64,000 nt of DNA from CAWBAT01 sp046331665 (GTDB taxonomy: Bacteria; Acidobacteriota; Terriglobia; Versatilivoradales; Versatilivoraceae). The notes beneath the pieces were generated by a model. That model was given only the letters and a program-made list of their open reading frames with translations, was not told the DNA's origin and did no database searches. How positions within the stretch are numbered: position 1 is the first letter of the stretch; every line of letters starts with the position of its first letter. Location of the stretch: contig JAXLQK010000024.1 of NCBI GenBank assembly GCA_046331665.1, positions 1 through 64,000 on the forward strand, written 5' to 3'. A program made the translations under genes and the position numbers. Below, piece by piece: positions 54,739 to 64,000 of the stretch.

Positions 54739-55806
54739 TCACCAACGTTCGATCCTCTTGAGAATCGCGGGCTGGTTTTCTTCAGACGCGGCAATGCATA
54801 AGTACAGTCCCTTGGGATCCAGGGCGCTGATGAACGGTTCTAGCTCAGATAATTGAAGATCGACGAGCACCGATTTCCCCGCCGCCTGAATACGTTTGAT
54901 CAGAGGCAGCCATTGCAGAATCGGCAAGTCATCGCCTACCCCTTGCGCCCACTGGATGGCTTGGATTTCGGGGATCGATAGGATTCGATCAAGATGACGA
55001 ATCATTCCTTTCCCATCGACATGAAAAACCAGGTGATCCATCACCTTGACTTCGCTCAACAAGGTAGGAAGATAAAACGCTTCAAAGTTCTTGGTTGAAA
55101 TTAGTGAAGTGAAGTCGCAACTGGGTATATGCATCTTGCCACGGGAAGGAATTCCCATCCAGGTGACTGACAGTTGACCGTGAGCTTTAAGGGTTGCATC
55201 GTAATGGTTGAAGAGGGGAATGAAGTTTTCATTGGCAAGGCGGACCAACGCATGCACCTTCTCAGGGCAATCAAACAGGTCAAGGCATAGATTCTCCGGA
55301 TCGCGCCAGTCGGCGGCACAATCCAAACTGCCATGGAGGTCGGTGTAACCCACCAGGAAACGATCTCCGCACTTCTCGAGAGCGACCCTGGTCAGTTCCT
55401 CGATTTTCTGAAAGTAGATGTTTCTCCGGTCAAATTTCAGTGCTGGCATGTCGGTCCAATGTTGAATCGGGTGCCGGATCCATGAGGTGACTTCGCCGAA
55501 CTCCAGTTCAGAACCGTGGAAAGCCGCATAGACGTTCGGACCGAGATTAGGCCAGAATACCGGAAACGTTTCCCCTAGAAAAGTGCGTCCCCGAATCGAC
55601 TCCAGAAAAAAATCCACTTGGAATTCCGCATCAAACCAGCGGGCTTTCAAGTCCGGCCAATTCCTCCCAGCCAGAGAATGGGAGCTGGAAAAATCTGCAT
55701 TGTGTTCGGAAAAACGGACGCAGGGCCGATCAATCATCTCATTGGCGAACCAAGCTTCCACCCGTTTCATGGCCATCTCGAAATCTGGTTTACATTGGAG
55801 TTCCAT
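54739..55806 (-). CDS. URO-D-fold protein lacking zinc ligands
   Basis: 355 residues from ATG 55806 (GAGG 7 bases upstream; the frame is open from 55851). Fold features: LVGYTDLHGSLDCAADWRDP, then LFDCPEKVHALVRLANENF, and MGIPSRGKMHIPSCDFTSLI, as in uroporphyrinogen-decarboxylase-like TIM barrels. At the place of the H-x-C zinc motif it reads FHVDGKGMIRHLD, so a corrinoid or CoM-type methyl transfer is unlikely. Role unknown; transcribed with the M24 peptidase upstream of it. Confidence 0.7.
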   Translation of the reverse strand: MELQCKPDFEMAMKRVEAWFANEMIDRPCVRFSEHNADFSSSHSLAGRNWPDLKARWFDAEFQVDFFLESIRGRTFLGETFPVFWPNLGPNVYAAFHGSELEFGEVTSWIRHPIQHWTDMPALKFDRRNIYFQKIEELTRVALEKCGDRFLVGYTDLHGSLDCAADWRDPENLCLDLFDCPEKVHALVRLANENFIPLFNHYDATLKAHGQLSVTWMGIPSRGKMHIPSCDFTSLISTKNFEAFYLPTLLSEVKVMDHLVFHVDGKGMIRHLDRILSIPEIQAIQWAQGVGDDLPILQWLPLIKRIQAAGKSVLVDLQLSELEPFISALDPKGLYLCIAASEENQPAILKRIERW

Positions 55807-55899
55807 GCAGAGCCTCGCTAGATGCAGACAGGATCCTTCCCGATGTTCCAATTCATCTTACGACCAGGATTTTGTGCGACGTCCATTCCGTGGGACCCC

Positions 55900-57159
55900 C
55901 TAACCGACGAAGGGATGTCCAGGTCCCCGCGGTTGACTCCGATCCTGCGAGAGGAGGGGACGGCTCCCCTGAGCCGTGACCAGGTACGACCGTTCCACAT
56001 GCAAGGCACCCACGGTCGGCATGAAAACGCAGGCTTCAAGATTGTTGACCATTCCTTCTTCGATGGGGAGATCGGAGGGCACATCGACACATTCGTCGCG
56101 GATCCGTAAGCCATTTTCGGGAACAATGATCGGATAGTCTCTAATTTCGAGTCCAAGTCCGTGGCCATGGGGAAATGAGGCAATGATGCCATGTTGCTTG
56201 AGATGCTCTCGCATAACGGATTGTATCGCCGAAGATTTGATTCCCGGGCGCATGAGCTCGGCACCGAGTTCGATACAAGTGACCAGGGCCTGGTACTTCT
56301 CTTTCAGGTTCCGGCTGAAATTGCCTAACACCAGCGTAGTTCCCGTATCCGAAAAATAGTGGGCATAAATGCAGCCGAAATCGACAAACAGGATATCGTT
56401 CGATGTCAAAAGATGTTTCGTTTCCGTGCCAATTCCCATCCCATTGAGACTAAACGCAAAATGCTCAAAATCTGCTCCCAGCTCCGCACTTCGCAATCGG
56501 AAATGTTGAATGAGATCCGTCATCGATTTTCCAGGCCGGGCCAGGGTAAGGCTTTCCATCGCTGCCTGTTCGTTGATCTCGGCACAGCGCACAAGCCTGT
56601 TAATCTCTGGTGTGCTCTTCACTGCTCTGACGAGGCGAATGAGGTTGGTGGCGTCTTTGATTGAAGCCCGCGGCAAGGCTCGCCTGATGGCTTCTTGTGT
56701 CGCGGGAGGGAGCGCTTCCATTTCCAGGCCAATCCGACACTGCTCCAGCCCCCGCTCACTTAAAACATTTCTCAAGGCCTCGGTGGCATTTGGATGTTTT
56801 GGGGTGTCCCGAAGTAAATCGGCAAAGCGCAAATCGAACGAGGTTTGTGGATTGAGAGGAAAGGATTCGTCGAACCCAGGGGCCCCATAAACGTGAAGAT
56901 CGCCAACCCAGAGGTCGGCGGCATTGACTGCCGACTGGGCGCCAAGGATTAATGCGGGTCTGCCAGTAACTGGAAACACTGCATAGGACTGTGACCGATG
57001 CGACGAGCTCCCCGGATTGGTCATGTACTCCTTGAAGGCCGAGTCTAACCAATAGTAAAAGTCTGTAAAGTACGTAATGTTGACAGGCGAGGTTGCAACC
57101 AGGACATCGAGCTGACATTCCTTCATAAATTGAATGGCCCGGTTCTGGTTGAAAAGCAT
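55900..57159 (-). CDS. M24-family Xaa-Pro peptidase-like metalloenzyme
   Basis: 419 residues. An N-terminal creatinase-like domain (VLVATSPVNITYFTDFYYWL) precedes the pita-bread domain with metal ligands in ILFVDFGCIYAHYFSDTGTT (two Asp), FPHGHGLGLEIRDYP (His), IEEGMVNNLEACV (Glu) and GALHVERSYLVT (Glu). All five are present, so the enzyme should be active as a dipeptidase or creatinase-type hydrolase. Cytoplasmic. Divergent from the sugar-porter gene. Confidence 0.9.
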   Translation of the reverse strand: MLFNQNRAIQFMKECQLDVLVATSPVNITYFTDFYYWLDSAFKEYMTNPGSSSHRSQSYAVFPVTGRPALILGAQSAVNAADLWVGDLHVYGAPGFDESFPLNPQTSFDLRFADLLRDTPKHPNATEALRNVLSERGLEQCRIGLEMEALPPATQEAIRRALPRASIKDATNLIRLVRAVKSTPEINRLVRCAEINEQAAMESLTLARPGKSMTDLIQHFRLRSAELGADFEHFAFSLNGMGIGTETKHLLTSNDILFVDFGCIYAHYFSDTGTTLVLGNFSRNLKEKYQALVTCIELGAELMRPGIKSSAIQSVMREHLKQHGIIASFPHGHGLGLEIRDYPIIVPENGLRIRDECVDVPSDLPIEEGMVNNLEACVFMPTVGALHVERSYLVTAQGSRPLLSQDRSQPRGPGHPFVG

Positions 57160-57422
57160 TTCTATCGATACCGAGGTGGTTCAAACGAAGGGGGAAGATG
57201 GATAAACGGACTGCTTTCCTCATCAAAAGCGTAAGTCCGAGGGGATTGTACTGTAATCCTGAGGATCATGGCGTAAGAATTCTGGATGTTCTCCGTTCCC
57301 TGAATTCAATGGACTGAAATTAAAAATGGAGAGAGCAGTCAGCTTTCATCCTGTGACTTAGGTCATTGCCCAGTCGTCACAAACCAGGTATTAGTCGGGT
57401 AAATTGTGGTTAAGGAGCCTCT

Positions 57423-58817
57423 GTGAAAGACTCGTACAATTCCCCGTCCACTCCCGGGGGTTCCACATCTTATGTCTTTCTCACCGCCTTTGTGGCGGCT
57501 GTCGGGGGGTTCCTTTTCGGGTACGATTTGAACATCATTGCAGGTGCTCAGCAGTACCTGCGGGATTATTTTGCACTTAATTCGTCGCAATTCGGGTGGA
57601 CGATGGCAAGCGCTCTGCTCGGATGTCTCCTGGGGCCCTTTCTGGGGGCTTGGGCCTGCGACAAACTTGGCAGGCGCAAATCTCTCATGGTTGCCTGTCT
57701 ACTTTTTGGAGCAGGGGCCATTGGCACAACTTTTCCGCGGGGTATTTTTGCATTCAATACCTTCAGAATCGTGGGGGGAATGGGGGTTGGTTTGGCATCG
57801 CTTGCCTCGCCCATGTATATCGCAGAGATCTCTCCCAGAAGGATTCGAGGCATGCTGGTGACGATGAATCAGTTAGCCATCGTGGTCGGCAGTCTTGTCG
57901 CCATTGTCGTCTCTTATTTCCTGGCCCAAAACCTTCCACCGGCCATCAGCTGGCGCTACATGTTTGCCTCCATGCTCATCCCGGTGTGCGTCTTTGCCCT
58001 TCTGCTGTGGAAGATGCCTGAATCGCCGCGCTGGCTCTCTCAGAAGAACCGGTTCGATGAGGCCTTGAAGGTTCTCCTGAAAATCAATGGGAATCAGGAA
58101 GGGCAAAATGAATTGAAGGGGATCCGGGAGGAGATCGCACGAGCCACCCACATACCAGATGTTGCCCTAGGCGAATTATTTATACCCGGCGTCCGGATTG
58201 CTCTTGTAGTCGGGATTGCGCTCGCCATTATGTCTCAATGGACAGGTTGGTCGATGACCGCTTTTTACATGCCGACCATTTTCCGACAAGCAGGGATCAT
58301 CGATAAAGCCCATGCCGTCCTGCTCACCATTATTCCCAATATCGCCAACTTGATATACACCATCATCGCCATTTACCTTGTGGATCTTGTCGGCAGGAGG
58401 CTGCTCTATCTCGTCTGCGCTCTGGCGATGACCCTTACCATGACCCTGCTGGGCCTGGTTTTTGTTTTTAAAATGAGTGGGTGGCCTGTGGTGACCATTC
58501 TTTCTCTGACGGCAGCGCCCCATGCCGTCGGGTTCGGCGCACTTTGCTGGCTGGTGCTTTCCGAAATGTTCCCAACGCGCATTCGGGCCAAAGCCATGAG
58601 TATCTGCACCGCGACGGTATGGATCGCCTGTTTCTTGGTAACCTACTTTACCCCGGTCCTCTTTGATCTTTCGCAGAAACTTCTTCGTATCCCTTCCGGA
58701 GTCTTTTTCCTCTGTGCCTTTGTGAGTTTCATATCTTTTTTATTCCTTCGGAAAATGCTTCCGGAAACCAAGGGGAAGTCTCTCGAACAGATAGGTGAGT
58801 CCTGGAATTTGGCGTGA
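57423..58817 (+). CDS. Sugar-porter family MFS transporter
   Basis: 464 residues, GTG start with AAGGAG upstream. Sugar-porter motifs: GGFLFGYDLNIIAGA, DKLGRRKSLMVACLLFGAGA, PESPRWLSQKNRFDEALKVL, DLVGRRLLYLV and PETKGKSLEQIGESW. Twelve helices. Proton-coupled uptake of a sugar or polyol. Likely expressed with the URO-D-like protein and SDR downstream (gap 103 bp). Confidence 0.93.
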   Translation: MKDSYNSPSTPGGSTSYVFLTAFVAAVGGFLFGYDLNIIAGAQQYLRDYFALNSSQFGWTMASALLGCLLGPFLGAWACDKLGRRKSLMVACLLFGAGAIGTTFPRGIFAFNTFRIVGGMGVGLASLASPMYIAEISPRRIRGMLVTMNQLAIVVGSLVAIVVSYFLAQNLPPAISWRYMFASMLIPVCVFALLLWKMPESPRWLSQKNRFDEALKVLLKINGNQEGQNELKGIREEIARATHIPDVALGELFIPGVRIALVVGIALAIMSQWTGWSMTAFYMPTIFRQAGIIDKAHAVLLTIIPNIANLIYTIIAIYLVDLVGRRLLYLVCALAMTLTMTLLGLVFVFKMSGWPVVTILSLTAAPHAVGFGALCWLVLSEMFPTRIRAKAMSICTATVWIACFLVTYFTPVLFDLSQKLLRIPSGVFFLCAFVSFISFLFLRKMLPETKGKSLEQIGESWNLA

Positions 58818-58920
58818 ATTGTCAAAGCAGGAGGACGATAGGCGACGGGATGGCTGATTTAGGGGAGCTCTCGGTCCATCCCTTCAATCTCATTGGGAGA
58901 GAAGACGAAAGAGGCATCTC

Positions 58921-60072
58921 ATGAATACGGTGGAGCGCTTTCAAGCGGTCTTTCAAGGAAAACCCGTTGACCGGGTACCGGTATGCGCCTGGCTTGGCTT
59001 ACCGCTCTTGAAGACGTTGATGGGAAAGACCACGTTGGAGTTGTTACATACCATGGTTTCGGACCCACTCCAAATTGTTCATGTTCAGGAGCAACTCGGT
59101 CTCGACCCGATCCTGGTCGCCGTTGACGACCGATGGTTTTCAATGCACCGATTTTGGAGATTGCTTTATAGCTGGCCTCAGGAGGCCCTGGAAAACTGGC
59201 AAGTCTCCCAGGAAGTCATCGAAAGAGGAAACGGATTTGCGGTGTACCGTTTTGTTGTTTCCACTCCTCATGGTCCTATTCGATGGAGTTATCGGGTGGG
59301 AGATTCCCAAGTTTCCCCCCTGGAACGGCCCATCCAAGAGGAGCGGGACCTTGATTTGCTTATCCAATCGATGCCAGACCCGGAGTGGTTAAATCAGGAC
59401 AAGCTTTGCAGAATTGTACGTCAGGTAGCAGACCGTGCCTTTCACACCTTTAACTTTATGGGAGTGTGGGGTGAAGCCGTAAATATGCGTGGCTTGGAGA
59501 GACTCATTACCGACATGTATGAATCTCCAAGCTTTGTCGAGCGCTTGTCTGAATTTCTTGCCGAACGGGCGATTCGACGGATAAAACATCTGGCCAAGAC
59601 CGGAATTCATTCGATTATCTACGATCAGAGTTGGGTAGGAGTTGGCTTTTCCGCTGAGACCTTCCGGAAATTCATGTTGCCTTACGACCGCAAGGTGGTG
59701 AGTGCTGCTCGAGAGGCGGGGCTTCTCGTGAGCTATCACAATTGTGGGCGGGGCATTCAATTTCTGGAAGAAATGCTTTCAACCGGAGCGGAGGCTTTAG
59801 AAACCCTGACGCCGAAAGAAAACTCCGGCGACTTTGACTTATCCGAGGTTAAGCGCCGGGTGGGCAATCACGTGACTCTCAACGGAGGATTCAATGAACG
59901 CCTTTTGGCCTCCGGTCAGGCGAACGAGGTACGCGACGAAGTCACCAGATGCCTTGATGCAGCGGGCAGTGGGGGGCGCTATATCCTGAGGACTTGCGGG
60001 CAAATTATGAAGGCTGCTCCCAACAATATTGAAATCTTTGCGGAGACTGCACGGGAGCGCGGTCGCTATTAA
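58921..60072 (+). CDS. URO-D-fold protein with methyltransferase-type zinc motif
   Basis: 383 residues. MNTVERFQAVFQGKPVDRVP is the classic start of the URO-D/MtaA superfamily. Unlike the 54739 paralog it has the H-x-C...C ligands used by zinc-dependent corrinoid/CoM methyltransferases: SYHNCGRGI and the later ILRTCGQIMKAAP. No corrinoid protein is encoded nearby, so the acceptor is unknown; demethylation of a methoxylated compound is speculation. Gene order MFS - URO-D - SDR suggests a small catabolic operon. Confidence 0.85.
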   Translation: MNTVERFQAVFQGKPVDRVPVCAWLGLPLLKTLMGKTTLELLHTMVSDPLQIVHVQEQLGLDPILVAVDDRWFSMHRFWRLLYSWPQEALENWQVSQEVIERGNGFAVYRFVVSTPHGPIRWSYRVGDSQVSPLERPIQEERDLDLLIQSMPDPEWLNQDKLCRIVRQVADRAFHTFNFMGVWGEAVNMRGLERLITDMYESPSFVERLSEFLAERAIRRIKHLAKTGIHSIIYDQSWVGVGFSAETFRKFMLPYDRKVVSAAREAGLLVSYHNCGRGIQFLEEMLSTGAEALETLTPKENSGDFDLSEVKRRVGNHVTLNGGFNERLLASGQANEVRDEVTRCLDAAGSGGRYILRTCGQIMKAAPNNIEIFAETARERGRY

Positions 60073-60161
60073 TCGCGATCTTATATCAGATCTGGACACC
60101 TTGATTGCGGCGCTTCCGTGAGAAGCGCAAATCGTTGAAAGCCTCAGTGAGGATGAAGCCT

Positions 60162-60920
60162 ATGTTACTTGAAGGAAAAGTTGCTCTCATAACGGGTGCT
60201 GCCTCGGGTATCGGGCGCGCCACTGCCCAGCTCTTTGCTCGCGAGGGAGCGAAGGTAGCAGTCGCAGATATTCATTCGGATGGCTGTCAAAAGACGGTTG
60301 ACGGTATCCGCGCTGCATCTGGCGAGGCTATTGCCATTGCGGCTGACGTGGGAAGGATGGATGAAGTCCGGTCCATGGTGGAGGCCACCTACGAGCATTT
60401 TGGCAAATTAGACATTGTGCACAGCAATGCGGCGTCTCTTGTTCTGGGCTCTGCCACAGAAATCAATGAAAAGGATTGGGACCAAACCCTGGATGTATGT
60501 TTGAAGGCGACCTGGATGTTGGCCCATCTTGCTCTGCCGAGAATTGTCGCCCAGGGCGGCGGGGTCTTTATCATTACGGGTTCGGTCCACGCGCTTCGAG
60601 GGTATGCCGGTCATGCCGCCTATCAGGCAGCCAAGGGCGGCTTGCTGGCCCTGACGCGATCACTGGCTGCGGATTTTGCACCAACCGTCCGTGTGAACAC
60701 CATCTTGCCTGGAGCGGTTGTGACAGGACTGTGGGATAAGATTCCGGAGGAAGAGCGTCAACGGATCGCCAAAATGTGCCCCCTCCGGCGAAATGGCCGT
60801 CCTGAGGAGATTGCCCAAGTTGCTCTGTTCCTCGCTTCTGAGATGTCCGCTTATATGACGGGGACCTACCTTATTGTTGACGGAGGACTGACTTCCACGA
60901 TTCAAATGCCCGGCCAGTAG
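60162..60920 (+). CDS. Short-chain dehydrogenase/reductase
   Basis: 252 residues from ATG 60162 (GTGAGG 9 bases upstream). Classical SDR: cofactor motif TGAASGIGRATA, SNAAS (NNAG equivalent), catalytic Ser in ITGSVHALRGYA, Tyr and Lys in AAYQAAKGGLLAL, and the C-terminal YMTGTYLIVDGGLTS. Asp in AVADIHSD favours NAD. Probably oxidises the sugar or polyol imported by the upstream MFS. Confidence 0.92.
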   Translation: MLLEGKVALITGAASGIGRATAQLFAREGAKVAVADIHSDGCQKTVDGIRAASGEAIAIAADVGRMDEVRSMVEATYEHFGKLDIVHSNAASLVLGSATEINEKDWDQTLDVCLKATWMLAHLALPRIVAQGGGVFIITGSVHALRGYAGHAAYQAAKGGLLALTRSLAADFAPTVRVNTILPGAVVTGLWDKIPEEERQRIAKMCPLRRNGRPEEIAQVALFLASEMSAYMTGTYLIVDGGLTSTIQMPGQ

Positions 60921-61190
60921 CCATAGGAAGGGCAATCGTTATCCTGGAGTTGAACAAAGCTCCCCACAGGGTGAGATTCAATCAAGAGTAATGTGCCATT
61001 CAAAAGAGAAGCAAGCCCGCTAAGAAGCATGAAACCGGGTTCAACCGATTGGCGACTTTATGATGATCGCCTCCTCTCCGTGAAATTTGACTCAATCTGT
61101 AATTGATTTATTGCCGACCATGGTTAGTTGTCATCAGATTCGATTCAGATTATCTGGCAATAGTCCTTCGAACCCTTCAAGGAGGATCCA

Positions 61191-63470
61191 ATGCAGAACT
61201 GTAAACTTCTGGCTGGACTCTTTATCCTCGGTATCGGCTTTCAAATACTTCCTGTCAGTGGCGCGGCTCAGCCTGTTGTCCAATCTTCAGGACTGAATGT
61301 TCGCATGTCGCCTGAGGGGCAGATTGTCGGAGTGAACATTGGGAAAGGGAAAATTTCCTGGAATCTTCGTGGACAAACGGATCTGGCTGGGTGCCGACTG
61401 GAAGGGGCAGTCCAAAGCAAGGAAATGCCAGGTGGGGCGATTCAGTACAGGAAGACCCTGCTGTGCAATGTGGAGCAAATTCGACACGAAATCCAACTGA
61501 CAGAAACGTTTACTACGACAAACAGTTCTGTGCGATGGGAGTTGGACTTGGAAAGCAAGGGGCCAGCCTGGAGCACCAGAATCGAGACGAAACTTTCAAT
61601 TCCAGATGTAAAAACGAAACAGTTTTGGACAACCTGGGGGGATCCTCGTCCTGATGCCAATGTCCAGCCCAGCTGGAATGCAGATCCGAGCTGGGAGGAT
61701 CCACTCGTTCCGACGGTTTTTTCTGATCGCCTTTTCTGGTATGGAGCCCCGTACTACCAGTACGAGAAGCCACGGATCGGCACCCCACCTCCATTCCGTG
61801 ACGTGTTTTGCATTCCTCTAGCCACTGTCATCGAGCCTAAAAGAGACATTGGGTTGAGCCTGGTGCTCTCGCCGGAAGACGCCCTTCCAGACATGACCTT
61901 GGAAACCTCCGCGAACGGTAATGTGACTTTTTCCCGCTTATTTCGTCGCCTCTCAGAAGCGCGCACCGTTCATTTCGCCATGGACCTTGTTGTGCATGAA
62001 GGAGACTGGCGGGGAGGAATTCGTTGGATGACCGCTCGATATCCTGGTTTCTTCGAGCCTCCGTTGGCCAGAGCACACCAACTGGCGGGGACGGCGGCCT
62101 ATTCCAGCTATGAAGGAGCGCTGGATGTGGAGAAATTCAAGCGAATGGCTTTCACGGTAAATTGGAAAGCCAGTTTTGATTTCCCTTACCAGGGAATGTT
62201 CATTCCACCTGTAGGAGACCAGGAAGAGTGGACACGCGGCTATCAGACCTCGGAGTCACCGCCGATCAATTTGGGGCCGACGACCTCAATTTCTCAATTG
62301 GCGGGTTATTCTCGTCGAATGCGGGATATGGGATTTGCTGTGTTCAATTATTTTAATGAAGCGGAATTCGGCAAGAATATCCTCTACCCACCACTTGCTA
62401 GAAAAACGCCACTGGATTCGGAGCTTTGGAAGGATCCAAATGATTATCTGAATGCCAGGTTGGCGGACGCACTGATCTACCGTCCTGAGAGAGAATCAAA
62501 AACGTCGGGAGGACCCGCACAATTGGATCCGTATTATCGTGCGGCCTATCATAATGTGGTTCTCGATTGGGGAGAACCTTGTTGGCAGAATTTTCTCTTG
62601 GAACAGGCAAAACGGTTGATCGAGAAAATTCCGGACTCCTCGGGGATCTGCTTCGATCGTTTGGATTGGCTCCGCCTTTATAATTTCCGGCGAGACGATG
62701 GAATAACCTGGTATGACGGGCCGGCACGTTCCCTGGTTTGGTCGTGGAATAATTTTCTTGAAAAGCTTGGCCCGCTGGAGCATGGTTCGGGCCAGGTCAT
62801 TTTTGCAAATAATATCGTTTCCCGTCTTGACACGCTGCGGCAGGTCGATGGTTTATTTGCCGAATTGGCTCACTGGGGAGGGAACCTCAATGCCACAGCA
62901 TTTTTGGGAATATCAAAACCGGCGATCGCCTGGGTCTTTGGAGAATATACATTGAAACAATTGGCGGACCAGCGAGGCGATAAGAAGACAGGTTGGGTCT
63001 TTGCGGAGGGGAATCCCAAGGCTGAAGCCGATTTGTTTCTACAAAAGTTCTTATATTTAGGTGTCTTTCCTATGGCCCCTTTTCCGCAAAGCGATCATGC
63101 CATCATCCCAAGCCCGCGCGCCGACGAAATATATCTGGATTACGGCCCAATGTTTGAATCCATGAGGGGAAAGAAATGGGTCTTGTTGCCACACGTGATT
63201 CGCGTTGAAAAACCGGAAGTAAAGGCTAACTTGTTTCGAGTACCGACAGGATATGTAGTTCCGATTGCCTTTGGAGGTTCATCTTCTGCAGTGACAGTTA
63301 CTCTCCGTGGAATCCCGGAGATTCTTTCCGGTGAGAAACTCCATTGCGAATGGATTCATCCTGGAGAGACGCAGTGGCAAAACTGCGAATTCCAAAAGAA
63401 ACAGGAGACAATGACTCTCAGAGTCCCCCTCCATCGCGGCTCGGCTATGCTGCGAATCCACCCGGAATGA
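61191..63470 (+). CDS. Large exported glycosidase-like protein
   Basis: 759 residues, ribosome site AAGGAGG. Leader KLLAGLFILGIGFQILPVSG. A beta-rich N-terminal 280 residues precede a TIM-barrel-like region with WKASFDFPYQGMF, FAVFNYFNEAEFGKNI, SSGICFDRLDWLRLYNFR, and a small C-terminal beta domain. FDRLDW resembles the nucleophile strand of GH27/31/36-like alpha-glycosidases. No exact family; periplasmic or secreted. Confidence 0.7.
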   Translation: MQNCKLLAGLFILGIGFQILPVSGAAQPVVQSSGLNVRMSPEGQIVGVNIGKGKISWNLRGQTDLAGCRLEGAVQSKEMPGGAIQYRKTLLCNVEQIRHEIQLTETFTTTNSSVRWELDLESKGPAWSTRIETKLSIPDVKTKQFWTTWGDPRPDANVQPSWNADPSWEDPLVPTVFSDRLFWYGAPYYQYEKPRIGTPPPFRDVFCIPLATVIEPKRDIGLSLVLSPEDALPDMTLETSANGNVTFSRLFRRLSEARTVHFAMDLVVHEGDWRGGIRWMTARYPGFFEPPLARAHQLAGTAAYSSYEGALDVEKFKRMAFTVNWKASFDFPYQGMFIPPVGDQEEWTRGYQTSESPPINLGPTTSISQLAGYSRRMRDMGFAVFNYFNEAEFGKNILYPPLARKTPLDSELWKDPNDYLNARLADALIYRPERESKTSGGPAQLDPYYRAAYHNVVLDWGEPCWQNFLLEQAKRLIEKIPDSSGICFDRLDWLRLYNFRRDDGITWYDGPARSLVWSWNNFLEKLGPLEHGSGQVIFANNIVSRLDTLRQVDGLFAELAHWGGNLNATAFLGISKPAIAWVFGEYTLKQLADQRGDKKTGWVFAEGNPKAEADLFLQKFLYLGVFPMAPFPQSDHAIIPSPRADEIYLDYGPMFESMRGKKWVLLPHVIRVEKPEVKANLFRVPTGYVVPIAFGGSSSAVTVTLRGIPEILSGEKLHCEWIHPGETQWQNCEFQKKQETMTLRVPLHRGSAMLRIHPE

Positions 63471-63871
63471 CTCCGGTCAGTCGTCATCCCTCTGGATTCC
63501 ACTTCCGTGAGATCCGGGAAATAACCCGCGAGCGAAAGATGATCAGATGATGGCGCGTCCATTCAAAAGCTTGCCGACATTAGTTTCCATCATTCCACCT
63601 TCAGTCAATCTGCCTAAGAGATCACAACCCCAACCTTAGTTCTCTCTGCGCTCTCTTCATCCGTGTTCAGTTTTTACATAGTTGTGACAACTGATTACTG
63701 GCGCTTTGCTACTCTTCGTGCCGTTTGTCAGTAGCGCTCACTTTGCGGCGGAAAGGAGGGAGAAAAAGTTCATATCCGATTGACCTCGACACCGGGCGAT
63801 GAGCAAGCAGGTGAACCGTACATGATGGGTGTCATTCTTGTAAGTCCACATCCCTAAGGAGGATATTGTAA
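63471..63871. other. Spacer upstream of the edge outer-membrane protein
   Basis: About 400 bp, no gene. Presumed promoter region of the gene at 63872; ribosome site AAGGAGG at 63856-63862. Confidence 0.5.
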
Positions 63872-64000
63872 ATGAAGAGTAAGTTGTTCTTATTTAGCGC
63901 ACTGTTTTGTTTCATGGGCTTGACCGCCTTCGCAGATGATGCCCCCAAAATTGAAGTCTTTGGTGAATATTCCTATTTGCGCTTTAATCCGACCCTGCCG
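63872..64000 (+). CDS. Outer-membrane beta-barrel protein, 5' end only
   Basis: 43 codons before the window ends. Signal peptide KSKLFLFSALFCFMGLTAFA, then DDAPKIEVFGEYSYLRFNPT, which reads as the first strand of an OmpA-like small barrel frequent in Acidobacteria. The start is supported by a strong AAGGAGG. Confidence 0.75.
   Translation, partial: MKSKLFLFSALFCFMGLTAFADDAPKIEVFGEYSYLRFNPTLP

Overview
The window is bacterial, Gram-negative (signal peptides, porin, lipoproteins, periplasmic enzymes), and most likely a soil or sediment member of the Acidobacteriota. Support for that placement is the mix of families: planctomycete-type PSCyt/DUF1549/DUF1553 plus DUF1501, a DUF3300-DUF2950 pair, an exported helix-hairpin-helix protein, many glycoside-hydrolase-like exported proteins, and an outer-membrane protein beginning with an EVFGEYSYLRFNP-type barrel strand at the right edge. 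A related Planctomycetota or Verrucomicrobiota lineage cannot be excluded. No rRNA, tRNA, CRISPR array or intact mobile element was found.

Layout. 1-559: the 5' part of a TetR regulator (minus strand), with a palindromic operator sitting on its own -10 box. 929-4508: a small exported protein and a two-domain exported esterase, then a repeat-rich spacer (4509-5268). 5269-9943: a frameshifted PSCyt/DUF1549/DUF1553 gene followed by DUF1501. A six-copy 51-bp tandem repeat (9997-10296) separates this from a run of exported proteins of uncertain role (10403-18043: conserved hypothetical, DUF3179, glycosidase-like, GYD, PQQ-type propeller, six-hairpin glycosidase). 18706-25208: a 1304-residue multi-pass membrane protein divergent from a DUF2235 (Tle1-like) hydrolase. 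25640-28581: a compact membrane protein / DCC oxidoreductase / TetR / membrane protein / epimerase operon with three GAAC...GTTC sites around its promoter.

The most coherent and unusual block is 30038-40527: an exported cyclase-family hydrolase and a cupin, a DcaP-like porin, a DcuA/DcuB-type dicarboxylate transporter, an aspartate ammonia-lyase with a clear signal peptide, a periplasmic type II asparaginase, an L-serine dehydratase carrying a Tat/lipoprotein leader, and an MFS transporter. Read together these could deaminate Asn, Asp and Ser outside the cytoplasm and import the carbon skeletons (fumarate, pyruvate). A pyruvate formate-lyase and its activating enzyme follow at 43527-47996, with a Ca2+/H+ antiporter between them.

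48312-54661 holds PPK2, a SulP transporter, a tandem ACT protein, a membrane protein, a broken HhH protein and a YidB-like protein. 54739-63470 is a catabolic-looking cluster: two URO-D-fold proteins (only one with the zinc H-x-C...C ligands), an M24 peptidase, a sugar-porter MFS, an SDR and a large exported glycosidase-like protein.

Five genes (PSCyt/DUF1549/DUF1553, asparaginase, serine dehydratase, DUF3300, HhH) are interrupted by about nine small frameshifts although the protein sequence on both sides is well conserved. Either this assembly carries indel errors or these genes are very recently broken; this has to be settled before the functional reading of the asparaginase and serine dehydratase is trusted.
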